Positions 1 to 6,462 of a stretch of DNA of 6,462 bases are shown in pieces. Every line of letters begins with the position of its first letter. Position 1 is the first letter of the stretch. The translations under genes were made by a program, and so were the position numbers. Below the pieces are notes generated by a model. It did no database searches. It saw only the letters and a program-made list of their open reading frames with translations, and was not told the DNA's origin. The stretch lies in contig JAJRRZ010000255.1 of assembly GCA_024279045.1 (NCBI GenBank), forward strand, positions 1 to 6,462. Reading direction: 5' to 3'. Source of the stretch: Alphaproteobacteria bacterium. GTDB taxonomy: Bacteria > Pseudomonadota > Alphaproteobacteria > Rhizobiales > Aestuariivirgaceae.

Positions 1-825
1 AAGCGTCTGGTGTGCGTGATGCGGCGAATGGCCTGCTCGGAATGCCCACTGCAACAGGGCTGTCTTTATGTGCAGATTTTCGAAACCCGGCCTGACCCTG
101 CCCGGCAACTGATGCGCAAATACCAGCGCGCGCCACACCCTTTCTGCCTCATTACCGACTTCAGGCATGAGGATGGCGGCGAGCGTGCCGGCGCGGCGCA
201 TTCATGCGAGCTGCGGTTTGCCATCCGATTGTTTGGAGAAGCCGTGAAGGCCGCGCCATTCGTGATGAGCGCCGTGGACAATATGGCGCAGGAGGGGTTG
301 AGCAAGCAGCGAATTCCTTTTCGTCACGCAGCATTTGATGTGGGTAATGGCTGGGTGAAGAAAGAGCAGAACACCGTGTGGCCGGAGCCCGTCTTGCACA
401 AGGCCGTGCTGCAGCCGGTAGGCAGCCGAGTGCGTTGGCGATTGAAAACGCCGCTACGGGTGAAGGCCAACGGCAAGCTGGTGAATGTGCAGACGCTAAG
501 CGGCGACGTGTTGGCACGCGCCATGTTGCGTCGCATCGGGCTGATGCTCGGTTTTTTTGCCGATGAAAGGCCTGATCTGGATTTTTCCGCACTGCGCGAG
601 CAGGCGGAGCATGTGCGCCTGTTGCAGGCTGATATCCGCTGGAACAGACTGCAGCGCTATTCCAGCAGGCAGGGAAAGTTGCACGCCATCAGTGGGCTGA
701 CAGGCGAGGTGGAGCTGGACTTTTCCCATGCGCCAGCACTGGCGCAGCTGGCATCGCTGGTGCCTGTTGTGCATCTGGGCAAGGGCACAAGCATGGGGCT
801 GGGGCGGATTGAACAATGCGGCTGA
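1..825 (+). CDS. cas6: CRISPR endoribonuclease Cas6 (5' partial)
   Basis: Cas6 cuts precursor CRISPR RNA within the repeats to give crRNAs for the Csm effector. The reading frame is open from base 1, and the first visible codons (KRLVCVMRRMACSECPL) already lie inside the conserved N-terminal part of the family. A GTG at base 10 is therefore not the start: roughly the first 25-30 residues are outside the window. In-window codons 12, 15 and 21 (with 5) are cysteines of a C..CPL....CLY motif, followed by FET and a PHPFCL segment, typical of the Cas6 group with the PF10040-type C-terminal domain. The middle has the RWRLKTPLRVK strand. The C-terminus has the glycine-rich RNA-binding loop LGKGTSMGLGRIE just before the TGA. 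274 codons are present. The catalytic residues cannot be assigned with confidence because the N-terminus is missing. The stop overlaps the next gene by 10 bases, which suggests coupled translation. Confidence 0.88.
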   Translation, partial: KRLVCVMRRMACSECPLQQGCLYVQIFETRPDPARQLMRKYQRAPHPFCLITDFRHEDGGERAGAAHSCELRFAIRLFGEAVKAAPFVMSAVDNMAQEGLSKQRIPFRHAAFDVGNGWVKKEQNTVWPEPVLHKAVLQPVGSRVRWRLKTPLRVKANGKLVNVQTLSGDVLARAMLRRIGLMLGFFADERPDLDFSALREQAEHVRLLQADIRWNRLQRYSSRQGKLHAISGLTGEVELDFSHAPALAQLASLVPVVHLGKGTSMGLGRIEQCG

Positions 826-1919
826 GAAGCGGCAAGGCAGGGCGCAAGTGTAAAGAGCAATTGATACTGCTCGTTTCTGTCGGACTCTCGCCGCAAGTGG
901 TTACGGAAACGCTGCATGCCCTGCTCATGGATAATGTGGAGGTGCCGGACAGGCTGGAAATCATCACATCGCGCAAGGGAGCACGGCTATGCCGCGACCT
1001 GCTGCTGGACGAGGCACGGGGCGCCATCGTGCGCTGGGGGCGGGAGTGGGAAGTGAAGGGCACCGACCAGCTGGCGGCCAGTGCGCTGCTGCATGTGGTC
1101 GAATCCGACAGTGGTGATCTGGCCGATGAACGGGCCGCCTACGCCTTTGCGCAGAAAGCGCACGAGGTACTGAGCAAGCTCGTTACGGAAGCCGGCAACC
1201 GCATTCATCTTTCCATTGCTGGCGGGCGCAAGGTGGCATCTGCCCTGCTGGCCATGCTCATGAGCATGCACGGGCGACCACAAGATACCATGAGCCATGT
1301 GTTGCTGGAGCCGGCGGAGGCTGCTTCTTCCGCCATCTTCTTCCCCACCAGAAACAGCCAGATGCTAGCAATCGGGGAACGTGCCATCGATGCCTCAAAG
1401 ATCAAGATAAACAGAATCGACATTCCGTTCCCTCGGTTGCAGGTCGATGCCGATGCAATGCAGCATAATTTTCAGGAATTCTTTGCGGAAATCACACGCG
1501 CCCTGGGGGCGCCACGCCTGTTGATTGACCTGTCGGCGGGGCGGCTCACCTGGGAAGGTGCGCCACTTCGGCTGCCGCCTGCGCTGGCTGCATGGCTGGC
1601 ATGGTTGACGGCGGCGCAGCTGGAAAATGCACAGGGGCTGCCGCGCTCCGGTTCCCGGCGAGATAACTACCTGGATTATTATACGCATTTTGCCCAACCC
1701 CAGGCGGTGCACAGGCAGCGCCAAAAGCTGCCGGAGATTCTTGATCCCGAATGGATGGAAGAGAAAAAGGCGCGCATCAACAAGCTTGTGGCAGATGCCG
1801 GTGTGCGCCCGCGTGGAGCATATCTGGTGCAAAGAACCGGCAACTGGGCGCATGCATATTATCGGCTGGCATTGGACAACAGGGAAATCGCCATTAGCAA
1901 TCGAGCAACGGAATCATGA
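816..1919 (+). CDS. CARF-domain protein, NE0113/TIGR02584 family (ring nuclease, Csm6-like)
   Basis: This is a 367-residue protein. Residues 16-36 (LILLVSVGLSPQVVTETLHAL) and 132-163 (HLSIAGGRKVASALL, then MHGRPQDTMSHVLL) are signature motifs of the NE0113 family, a CARF (cyclic oligoadenylate-binding) family related to the ring nuclease SSO2081/Crn1 and often annotated as Csm6. Ser21 or Ser25 in the first loop and Lys139 of GGRK sit where ring nucleases keep their catalytic Ser and Lys; this is inferred from motif position. Residues 170-210 (SSAIFFPTRN, IDIPFPRL) end the CARF part. The C-terminal part (about 233-266 and 318-360) resembles a winged helix-turn-helix: IDLSAGRLTWEGAPLRLP, then a helix with RINKLVADAG and a hairpin ending YYRLALDNREI. 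I see no convincing HEPN RNase domain. RTGNWAH (340-346) matches the loose Rx4-6H spacing but sits in a predicted hairpin. The likely role is sensing or degrading the messenger made by Cas10. Translation starts at an ATG inside the end of cas6, and the gene ends in an ATGA overlap with cas10. Confidence 0.82.
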   Translation: MRLRSGKAGRKCKEQLILLVSVGLSPQVVTETLHALLMDNVEVPDRLEIITSRKGARLCRDLLLDEARGAIVRWGREWEVKGTDQLAASALLHVVESDSGDLADERAAYAFAQKAHEVLSKLVTEAGNRIHLSIAGGRKVASALLAMLMSMHGRPQDTMSHVLLEPAEAASSAIFFPTRNSQMLAIGERAIDASKIKINRIDIPFPRLQVDADAMQHNFQEFFAEITRALGAPRLLIDLSAGRLTWEGAPLRLPPALAAWLAWLTAAQLENAQGLPRSGSRRDNYLDYYTHFAQPQAVHRQRQKLPEILDPEWMEEKKARINKLVADAGVRPRGAYLVQRTGNWAHAYYRLALDNREIAISNRATES

Positions 1920-4432
1920 ACGCAGGCAACCCCTCTGCACAAGGCAAGGCAGGTGATTGGCCCAGCATGTGGGAAGTGGTGCTGGGCGCACTGCTGCACG
2001 ATATCGGTAAGCTCTATCAACGCGGGCGCATGGGTGACAAGCTGCCTGACGAGTTGATGAGGCGGGTGGAAGATGTCTTGCCCAGCTATCAGGGGCAGCG
2101 CAGCCACTGGCATGCCTTGTGGACGGATTATTTCTTCGACCGTGTCAGTTCGAAAATCGGCTGGCCGCGCAACATCGATCAGCGCTGGGTGCGGGATCTG
2201 GCCGTTTATCATCACAAGCCGCTGCAGGAATATCAGGGTGATACCCACAACCTTGCCACCTGGCTCATTGCCGAGGCCGATCGCCTCGCCGCCGGCTACG
2301 AGCGCAAGAAACGCGATGTGGAACAGGAAAGCGACGAGAAAGGGCGGCAGGCATTCCGCCGCATGCCGATGCAGGCCATTCAGGCCAATGTGCGACTTGA
2401 TGAACGGGAAAAGCTGCAGGCCTGGCTGCTGCCCACGGAGTTGAACGCAGAACATCTGACTCCCATGACCATGCAGGACGGCGACAGGGTGGAGCAGGCC
2501 TATGCCGACCTGGCCATTGCCTTCGAGGATGCCTGGAAAGACATGATCGCACGGGTGGATGGCGCCGATCCTTCCGTGATCGAGGAAGCTGTTCTTTCCC
2601 TCTCCGAACGCTTTCTGTGGGCGGTGCCGTCTTCCACGGTGGATGAGCCTGATGTGTCGCTGCATGATCATGCACAGGCGGTTGCCGCCTTCGCGGCGGC
2701 CATGTTCCGCTACCATGAAGCCACCGGCACGCTGGATGATGAAAAGGCATTGCGGGATCGGACCATTCCCAAATTTCGCTTTTTCGTGGGCGATCTGTCG
2801 GGGCTGCAATCCACCCTGTTCCGTCTGAAGAATGAACAGATCTCCGGTCTGAACCGTATTTTACGCGGGCGCTCCCTGCGCTTTCAGCTCATTGCAGAGG
2901 CTGCAGTGCGGCGGGTGCTGCAAGCCTTCGGCATGCCGCGCAGCGCTGCCCTGCAGGTGGCGGGCGGGCGTTTTCTGGTGCTGTTGCCGGCGCTGCCGGA
3001 AGCGGAAATGCAGCGCCGTAGCGACGAACTGCGCACAGAATTCGACCAGTGGTGCGCGGAGCAATACATGGGCGATCTCGGCATTGGGCTGGCACTGTCA
3101 GCGCCGTTTGCCGTAGGCAATCTCATCACGCAAAGCGACAATCCAGATTATGTCGGACCGCGGCAGGTGCGCGACAATCTTGCCGTGGCCATCGAGACAG
3201 CCAAACTGCGCCAACTGCAGGAGCCAGCCGTGAGCACCATCATGGAAGTGGCCTACCCGCACGGGGAATGTGCCGCCTGCGGGGTGCGCCCGGCGCAGCA
3301 GGCAGGTGGTAAGTGCAAGGCCTGCATGGCAGAAGAGGAACATGGCAGGCGGTATCCCAAATTGCGGGCAGTAGTATTTCAATACAGCGAGCGGAACAAA
3401 CCCGACCAAGTATTGGGCATACGGGTACTGCTGCCCATCGGTGAGGGTGCTGCCGAGCATGACCGGGGGCATGGCTGGCGGCACGATGTGCAGGCACATG
3501 GCCCCTACCCCCTGAAGCCGGGCAAGCCGTGGGTGGCACGATTTCAGGAAGGCGATATGGAAAAATATCGCCGCACCCTTGCTGCCAATGAAGATGAGGA
3601 GCTGCTGAGAGAGGGCAATATCAAGACCTTCGCCGCGCTGGCCGAGGATTCGCGGGAGGATGACCGGGGGCGGCCCATGCTGGCGCTGCTGAAGGGTGAT
3701 GTGGACAGGCTGGGCCGAATCTTTGCGGAAGGGCTGGGAGAGCGCTGGTCGGTAGCGCGCACCAGTGCCTTGTCGCGCATGATTGACAGCTATTTCACCA
3801 CCCGCCTGCCGTGGCTGCTGGAGCACAAGGCAGCAGACAGCTACACCGTTTATGCTGGTGGCGATGATTTCATGCTGGTGTTGCCCTGGTGGCAAGGGAT
3901 GCAGTTTGCCACCACCTTGCAGCAGGATTTCCGGAAATTTGCCGCCAGCAATCCCTCGCTGACCTTCTCGTTGGGCATTGCCCTGTTCGATGCCCGCACG
4001 CCCATTTCTATCGCCGCTGGTGAGGCGGAAGAACGACTGGAACGCGCCAAGGAAGCAGGGCGCAACCGTATCTGTGCCATCGAACAAACCCCTCTGACCT
4101 GGGAAGAGTATGCACGCGCCCTGGGCTTTGCCACAAAGTTGGACGGCTGGCTGCGTGCAGGCGATCTCCCCACCAGCTTTCTCTACCGCCTGCTGACGTT
4201 TGATGATGCCCGCATGCGCATTCGCAACAAGCGGGCCAGACAGGCCGATTATGCTTGGAAGGCACGGCTCGGTTACCTGCTGGCACGGCAGGAAGCCACA
4301 AGGAACAACGAGGAAATACGGCAGGCCGTGCTCGACCTCTTTGGGCTGGATGCAAACTTCCACTGGCAGAAACAGACAGAGCAGCAAGGCGTGCGGCTGG
4401 CAGTGAGCTGTGCGCTGTATCGCAACAGATGA
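1916..4432 (+). CDS. cas10: Type III-A large subunit Cas10/Csm1 with HD and GGDD domains
   Basis: Cas10 (Csm1, 838 residues) is the signature subunit of type III complexes. When the complex binds target RNA, it cuts single-stranded DNA and makes cyclic oligoadenylates from ATP. The N-terminal HD domain has LLHDIGK (26-32, His28-Asp29) and further conserved YHHKPL (98-103) and AEADRLAAG (119-127) segments. The first palm-like domain begins near 286 (KFRFFVGDLSGLQ) with ISGLNRILRGRSLRF and a degenerate AGGRF (349-353) in place of GGDD. A four-cysteine zinc-ribbon candidate lies at Cys452, 455, 467 and 470. The second palm has KGDVDRLGRIF (593-603) and an intact YAGGDDF (646-652), with Asp650-Asp651 as metal ligands, followed by SLGIAL and RAKEAGRNRI. 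The remaining C-terminal helical part contacts the small subunits in known structures. The start is the ATG of an ATGA overlap with the CARF gene. There is no clear Shine-Dalgarno, so coupling is likely. No inactivating change is visible. Confidence 0.97.
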   Translation: MNAGNPSAQGKAGDWPSMWEVVLGALLHDIGKLYQRGRMGDKLPDELMRRVEDVLPSYQGQRSHWHALWTDYFFDRVSSKIGWPRNIDQRWVRDLAVYHHKPLQEYQGDTHNLATWLIAEADRLAAGYERKKRDVEQESDEKGRQAFRRMPMQAIQANVRLDEREKLQAWLLPTELNAEHLTPMTMQDGDRVEQAYADLAIAFEDAWKDMIARVDGADPSVIEEAVLSLSERFLWAVPSSTVDEPDVSLHDHAQAVAAFAAAMFRYHEATGTLDDEKALRDRTIPKFRFFVGDLSGLQSTLFRLKNEQISGLNRILRGRSLRFQLIAEAAVRRVLQAFGMPRSAALQVAGGRFLVLLPALPEAEMQRRSDELRTEFDQWCAEQYMGDLGIGLALSAPFAVGNLITQSDNPDYVGPRQVRDNLAVAIETAKLRQLQEPAVSTIMEVAYPHGECAACGVRPAQQAGGKCKACMAEEEHGRRYPKLRAVVFQYSERNKPDQVLGIRVLLPIGEGAAEHDRGHGWRHDVQAHGPYPLKPGKPWVARFQEGDMEKYRRTLAANEDEELLREGNIKTFAALAEDSREDDRGRPMLALLKGDVDRLGRIFAEGLGERWSVARTSALSRMIDSYFTTRLPWLLEHKAADSYTVYAGGDDFMLVLPWWQGMQFATTLQQDFRKFAASNPSLTFSLGIALFDARTPISIAAGEAEERLERAKEAGRNRICAIEQTPLTWEEYARALGFATKLDGWLRAGDLPTSFLYRLLTFDDARMRIRNKRARQADYAWKARLGYLLARQEATRNNEEIRQAVLDLFGLDANFHWQKQTEQQGVRLAVSCALYRNR

Positions 4433-4437
4433 GGAGG
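4431..4437 (+). promoter_or_regulatory. Shine-Dalgarno of csm2 (GAGGAGG)
   Basis: GAGGAGG overlaps the last two bases of the cas10 TGA stop and lies 8 bases before the ATG at 4446. This spacing is ideal. It argues that csm2 starts at 4446 rather than at the in-frame upstream ATG at 4410, which lies inside cas10 and would add 12 residues unlike the family. Confidence 0.85.
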
Positions 4438-4445
4438 GTGATGGC

Positions 4446-4883
4446 ATGAACAGGCAGAGGTATGGCGGGCAAAAGGCAATGCCACGCCCGCAGCAGCATA
4501 AGCGTCCGGACGCATATCGACAAGATGGAAAGGTGCGCCCGGAGCTGTTCGATGAAGAAGCCCATGCGGAAGCGCGGCTGTGGGCAGAAAAAAAGATCAC
4601 GAAGACACAGGTGCGCCGCTTCTTCGGGCAGATTATCAATGATCGTAACCGCTTCGACCAGATGGGCAACGAGGTGAGCGATGCGGACGTGAAGGCGGCT
4701 ATGGCCTTCTTCAAGGCGGCCACGGCCTATGCGGCGGCGCGCATGAAAGCCCTAAAACCTCTGGCGGATTTCGCGGCGCATCATGCCAAGCTGGTCAGCA
4801 GTGCCGATGATTTCCGCCTCTTCGCCCGGCACTTCGAGGCCATCGTGGCCTGGCACCGGGTGGAAGAAGGCAGGAAAAGATAA
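4446..4883 (+). CDS. csm2: Type III-A small subunit Csm2
   Basis: Csm2 is the small helical subunit. Several copies stack to form the inner filament of the Csm complex beside the Csm3 backbone and help hold the target RNA. The protein is 145 residues, about the usual size. The first 30 or so residues are basic, polar and probably disordered (MNRQRYGGQKAMPRPQQHKR). The helical core follows: KKITKTQVRRFFGQIIND is the family's typical 'T.sQlRkfy' helix, then an alanine-rich central region (AAMAFFKAATAYAAARMKAL) and a C-terminal helix with FRLFARHFEAIVAWHR, matching the conserved 'F..h.eaivAy' end. There is no catalytic motif, and none is expected. The start at 4446 is chosen from the strong Shine-Dalgarno. 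The gene follows cas10 after 13 bases and precedes csm3 by 32 bases. The assignment rests on these motifs, size and position, because Csm2 diverges quickly in sequence. Confidence 0.93.
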   Translation: MNRQRYGGQKAMPRPQQHKRPDAYRQDGKVRPELFDEEAHAEARLWAEKKITKTQVRRFFGQIINDRNRFDQMGNEVSDADVKAAMAFFKAATAYAAARMKALKPLADFAAHHAKLVSSADDFRLFARHFEAIVAWHRVEEGRKR

Positions 4884-4904
4884 CCAGATATATTCCCCAA
4901 GCTT

Positions 4905-4908
4905 GGAG
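4905..4908 (+). promoter_or_regulatory. Shine-Dalgarno of csm3 (GGAG)
   Basis: GGAG lies 7 bases before the ATG at 4916, in the 32-base gap after csm2, which is the longest non-coding stretch in the window. I see no promoter or terminator hairpin in that gap. Confidence 0.65.
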
Positions 4909-4915
4909 CAAGGCG

Positions 4916-5698
4916 ATGAACACCATCAATTTCAAGGGACAGGTAAAGCTTAGTGGCCACATCCGCACCCGTACCGGACTGCACATCGGTGCCGGCAAGG
5001 ACGCCGTGGAGATCGGCGGTATCGACCATCCGGTGGTCAAGACACCGGAGGGCGACCCTTACATTCCCGGCTCTTCCATCAAAGGCAAGCTGCGCTTTCT
5101 GCTGGAATGGGCTTTCGGCAAACTGCGCACGGATGGCAAGCCGTGGGGTGCAGACGAGAAACAGGACTTCAACAGGGATGACCCCATCCTGCGCATTTTC
5201 GGCACCTCGGCCAAGCGCGAAAAGTGGGCCGGCGGCCCCACGCGCCTGCTGGTGCGTGATGCCATGGTGGATGAAGCCTGGAAAAGGAACACGCTGGATG
5301 CCGGACGTCTGCTGACGGAAGACAAGACGGAAGTAACTATCGATCGCATCGCTGGCAAGGCATTGGACAAAGTGGGAGCGCGCCAGACGGAACGCGTGCC
5401 GCCCGGTGCGGCATTCAATTTCGAGGCCGTCTTCCGCCTCTATGAAATCGATGGTGATGGTGGCAAGCGCGACATGGAATGTCTCGCCTGGCTCATTCAG
5501 GGCATTGACCTGTTGGAAGAGGATGCACTGGGCGGTTCCGGCTCGCGCGGTTACGGGCAAATGGCGTTTGAAAACCTGCGGATCGTCGGCCCGGGTGGCG
5601 AGCAGCAGCTGGACAATGTGCGCAAGGGCCATGCATTCAGCCGAGAGCAGCCACCAGCGCCTCTGCTGAAAGCGGTGCAACAGGCAATGGGAGGATAA
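4916..5698 (+). CDS. csm3: Type III-A backbone RNase Csm3 (Cas7 family)
   Basis: Csm3 (260 residues) is the Cas7-type RAMP subunit. Multiple copies wrap the crRNA, and each cuts bound target RNA at 6-nucleotide steps. The N-terminal KLSGHIRTRTGLHIGAGKD and IGGIDHPVVK segments are highly typical. Asp37 in GGIDHPV aligns by motif with the catalytic Asp33 of Streptococcus thermophilus Csm3 (GAIDSPV), so target RNA cleavage should be intact. YIPGSSIKGKLR (49-60) is the conserved RNA-backbone binding segment. FGTSAKREKWAGGPTRLLVRDA (95-116) and TEVTIDRIAGKA (138-149) are further family blocks, the latter near the thumb loop that kinks the target RNA. The C-terminal glycine-rich loop is GGSGSRGYGQMAF (206-218). 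Length is about 40 residues greater than the shortest family members because of a C-terminal tail (about 225-260). The protein starts at the ATG with a GGAG site. Confidence 0.97.
   Translation: MNTINFKGQVKLSGHIRTRTGLHIGAGKDAVEIGGIDHPVVKTPEGDPYIPGSSIKGKLRFLLEWAFGKLRTDGKPWGADEKQDFNRDDPILRIFGTSAKREKWAGGPTRLLVRDAMVDEAWKRNTLDAGRLLTEDKTEVTIDRIAGKALDKVGARQTERVPPGAAFNFEAVFRLYEIDGDGGKRDMECLAWLIQGIDLLEEDALGGSGSRGYGQMAFENLRIVGPGGEQQLDNVRKGHAFSREQPPAPLLKAVQQAMGG
5689..5694 (+). promoter_or_regulatory. Shine-Dalgarno of csm4 (GGGAGG)
   Basis: GGGAGG is embedded in the last codons of csm3, just before its TAA, and lies 9 bases before the ATG at 5704. It fixes the csm4 start and gives the gene its own initiation signal. 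Confidence 0.8.
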
Positions 5699-5703
5699 GC
5701 GCC

Positions 5704-6462
5704 ATGGCGCTCTACCGCCTAACATTGCGTCTGACATCGCCACTGGGCACGCCGCTGGTCTCTCCTACCCTGTTCGGCATGGCTTGCTGGGCCATTCGTG
5801 AGCTGCATGGCGAGCAACACCTTGCTGCATGGTTGGAAGATGAACAGGCGTGCTGGCGGCTCTCCGATGGTTTTCCGCACGACTGCCTGCCCAAGCCACT
5901 GGTGCATCCGCGCCCGTTGCCACAAGGCAAGGCGCTTGATGAAGTAAAGACGCGACGCAAGCGGACATTCGTCAGTCGTCAGACCTGGCTGACTCACCGC
6001 GACAGCTGGAATGAATTCGACATTCCGCTGGATGATTTGCACCAACCTCGAGCCCTGCCCCGCCGCCTGGCGCACAACGTGGTGCATCGCTCCGGGCAGG
6101 GCACGCTGGAGGAAGGCGGATTGTTCTTTGTCGATGAAGACTGGCGCCATGCCGATGATGAGAATGCAGCACTAGTCGATGTCTATGTGGAAACATCTGA
6201 TGCGCTTGACGAGGTAAGACAAGTGTTTGCGCATCTGGGCGAGCGCGGCTACGGGCGCGACGCCTCCACAGGCCGCGGTCGCTGGCTAGTCGAGCAAGCG
6301 GAGGAAGAGCGAAAACTGCAGCAGCATAGTGGCGCGCGCCGCATGAGTCTTTCGCGTGGGGCGCTGGACACCAGCACCATGCGCGACGCCCTGTGGAAGC
6401 TGGAGGCGCACTACGGCAAGCTGGGGCCGGAGCTGAGCCTGTTTGGCATCAGCCCCTTCAAG
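5704..6462 (+). CDS. csm4: Type III-A Csm4 (Cas5 group), 3' partial
   Basis: Csm4 caps the 5' handle end of the crRNA and anchors Cas10 to the complex. The reading frame is open from the ATG at 5704 to the window edge, giving 253 codons without a stop, so the C-terminus lies outside. The N-terminus MALYRLTLRLTSPLGTPLVS followed by PTLFGMACWAIREL (21-34) is the RAMP strand plus the 'sdTLfGalcwa' block typical of Csm4. A basic segment KTRRKRTFVSRQTW (82-95) matches the conserved region that contacts RNA. VHRSGQGTLEEGGLFFVDE (127-145) corresponds to the family's 'r.t..a.eg.LF..e' block. GERGYGRDASTGRGRW (179-194) is the glycine-rich loop. The final visible residues LSLFGISPFK fit the start of the C-terminal part of a roughly 300-residue protein. 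It follows csm3 by 5 bases with a good Shine-Dalgarno. csm5 would be expected next. Confidence 0.94.
   Translation, partial: MALYRLTLRLTSPLGTPLVSPTLFGMACWAIRELHGEQHLAAWLEDEQACWRLSDGFPHDCLPKPLVHPRPLPQGKALDEVKTRRKRTFVSRQTWLTHRDSWNEFDIPLDDLHQPRALPRRLAHNVVHRSGQGTLEEGGLFFVDEDWRHADDENAALVDVYVETSDALDEVRQVFAHLGERGYGRDASTGRGRWLVEQAEEERKLQQHSGARRMSLSRGALDTSTMRDALWKLEAHYGKLGPELSLFGISPFK

Noticed and set aside
10..12. GTG as the cas6 start codon
   Set aside because: The frame is open to base 1, and the protein would begin in the middle of the conserved N-terminal region, so the gene is cut by the window edge.
1859..2809. A 316-codon open frame on the minus strand
   Set aside because: It is antisense to the start of cas10 with its clear HD motif. 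The translation is rich in His, Pro, Gly and Arg, as expected for a shadow frame.
4410..4445. Upstream in-frame ATG as the csm2 start
   Set aside because: It lies inside the cas10 coding region and has no suitable Shine-Dalgarno, while the ATG at 4446 has GAGGAGG at ideal spacing.
3098..4723. A 541-codon open frame on the minus strand
   Set aside because: It lies wholly opposite cas10 and csm2, has no recognisable domain and no consistent protein-like composition, and is explained by the codon bias of the GC-rich gene on the other strand.
4781..5743. A 320-codon open frame on the minus strand
   Set aside because: It is antisense to csm3, whose motifs are unmistakable; no family resemblance is seen in the antisense product.
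1..6462. CRISPR repeats, tRNA, insertion sequence ends or other repeats
   Set aside because: Reading through the window I saw no regularly spaced direct repeats, no tRNA-like cloverleaf and no transposase or terminal inverted repeats. Nearly every base is accounted for by the six genes.

Overview
The window is one continuous, co-directional (+ strand) block of a type III-A (Csm) CRISPR-Cas locus. It is almost entirely coding, the genes are tightly packed, and both ends are cut inside a gene. The order is cas6 (5' end missing), a CARF protein of the NE0113 family, cas10/csm1, csm2, csm3 and csm4 (3' end missing). The DNA is moderately GC-rich by eye, and csm2, csm3 and csm4 have purine-rich Shine-Dalgarno sequences. 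These traits and the NE0113-type CARF gene beside cas6 suggest a proteobacterium (beta/gamma or Acidithiobacillus-like), but the sequence alone does not fix the taxon.

Layout: Cas6 (1-825) is the processing endoribonuclease for precursor crRNA. The CARF gene (816-1919) overlaps its end by 10 bases and itself overlaps cas10 (1916-4432) by an ATGA junction, so the first three genes look translationally coupled. From there the pattern changes: csm2 (4446-4883), csm3 (4916-5698) and csm4 (5704 to the window end) each have their own Shine-Dalgarno sequence 7-9 bases before the ATG. No CRISPR repeats, promoter, terminator, RNA gene or mobile element is visible. There is no non-coding stretch longer than about 32 bases.

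How they work together: Cas6 trims the CRISPR transcript. Csm3 forms the backbone that holds the crRNA and cuts target RNA, Csm2 forms the inner small-subunit filament, and Csm4 caps the 5' end and contacts Cas10. Cas10 carries an intact HD motif and an intact GGDD cyclase motif, so both DNA cleavage and cyclic oligoadenylate synthesis are expected on target binding. The CARF protein would read or degrade that second messenger. It has no convincing HEPN nuclease domain. Its C-terminal half looks like a winged helix-turn-helix, so it is better read as a ring nuclease and/or ligand-controlled regulator than as a classic Csm6 RNase. csm5 and the CRISPR array are expected outside the window.

The system as a whole is a known type. 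The least understood component is the CARF plus winged-helix protein.
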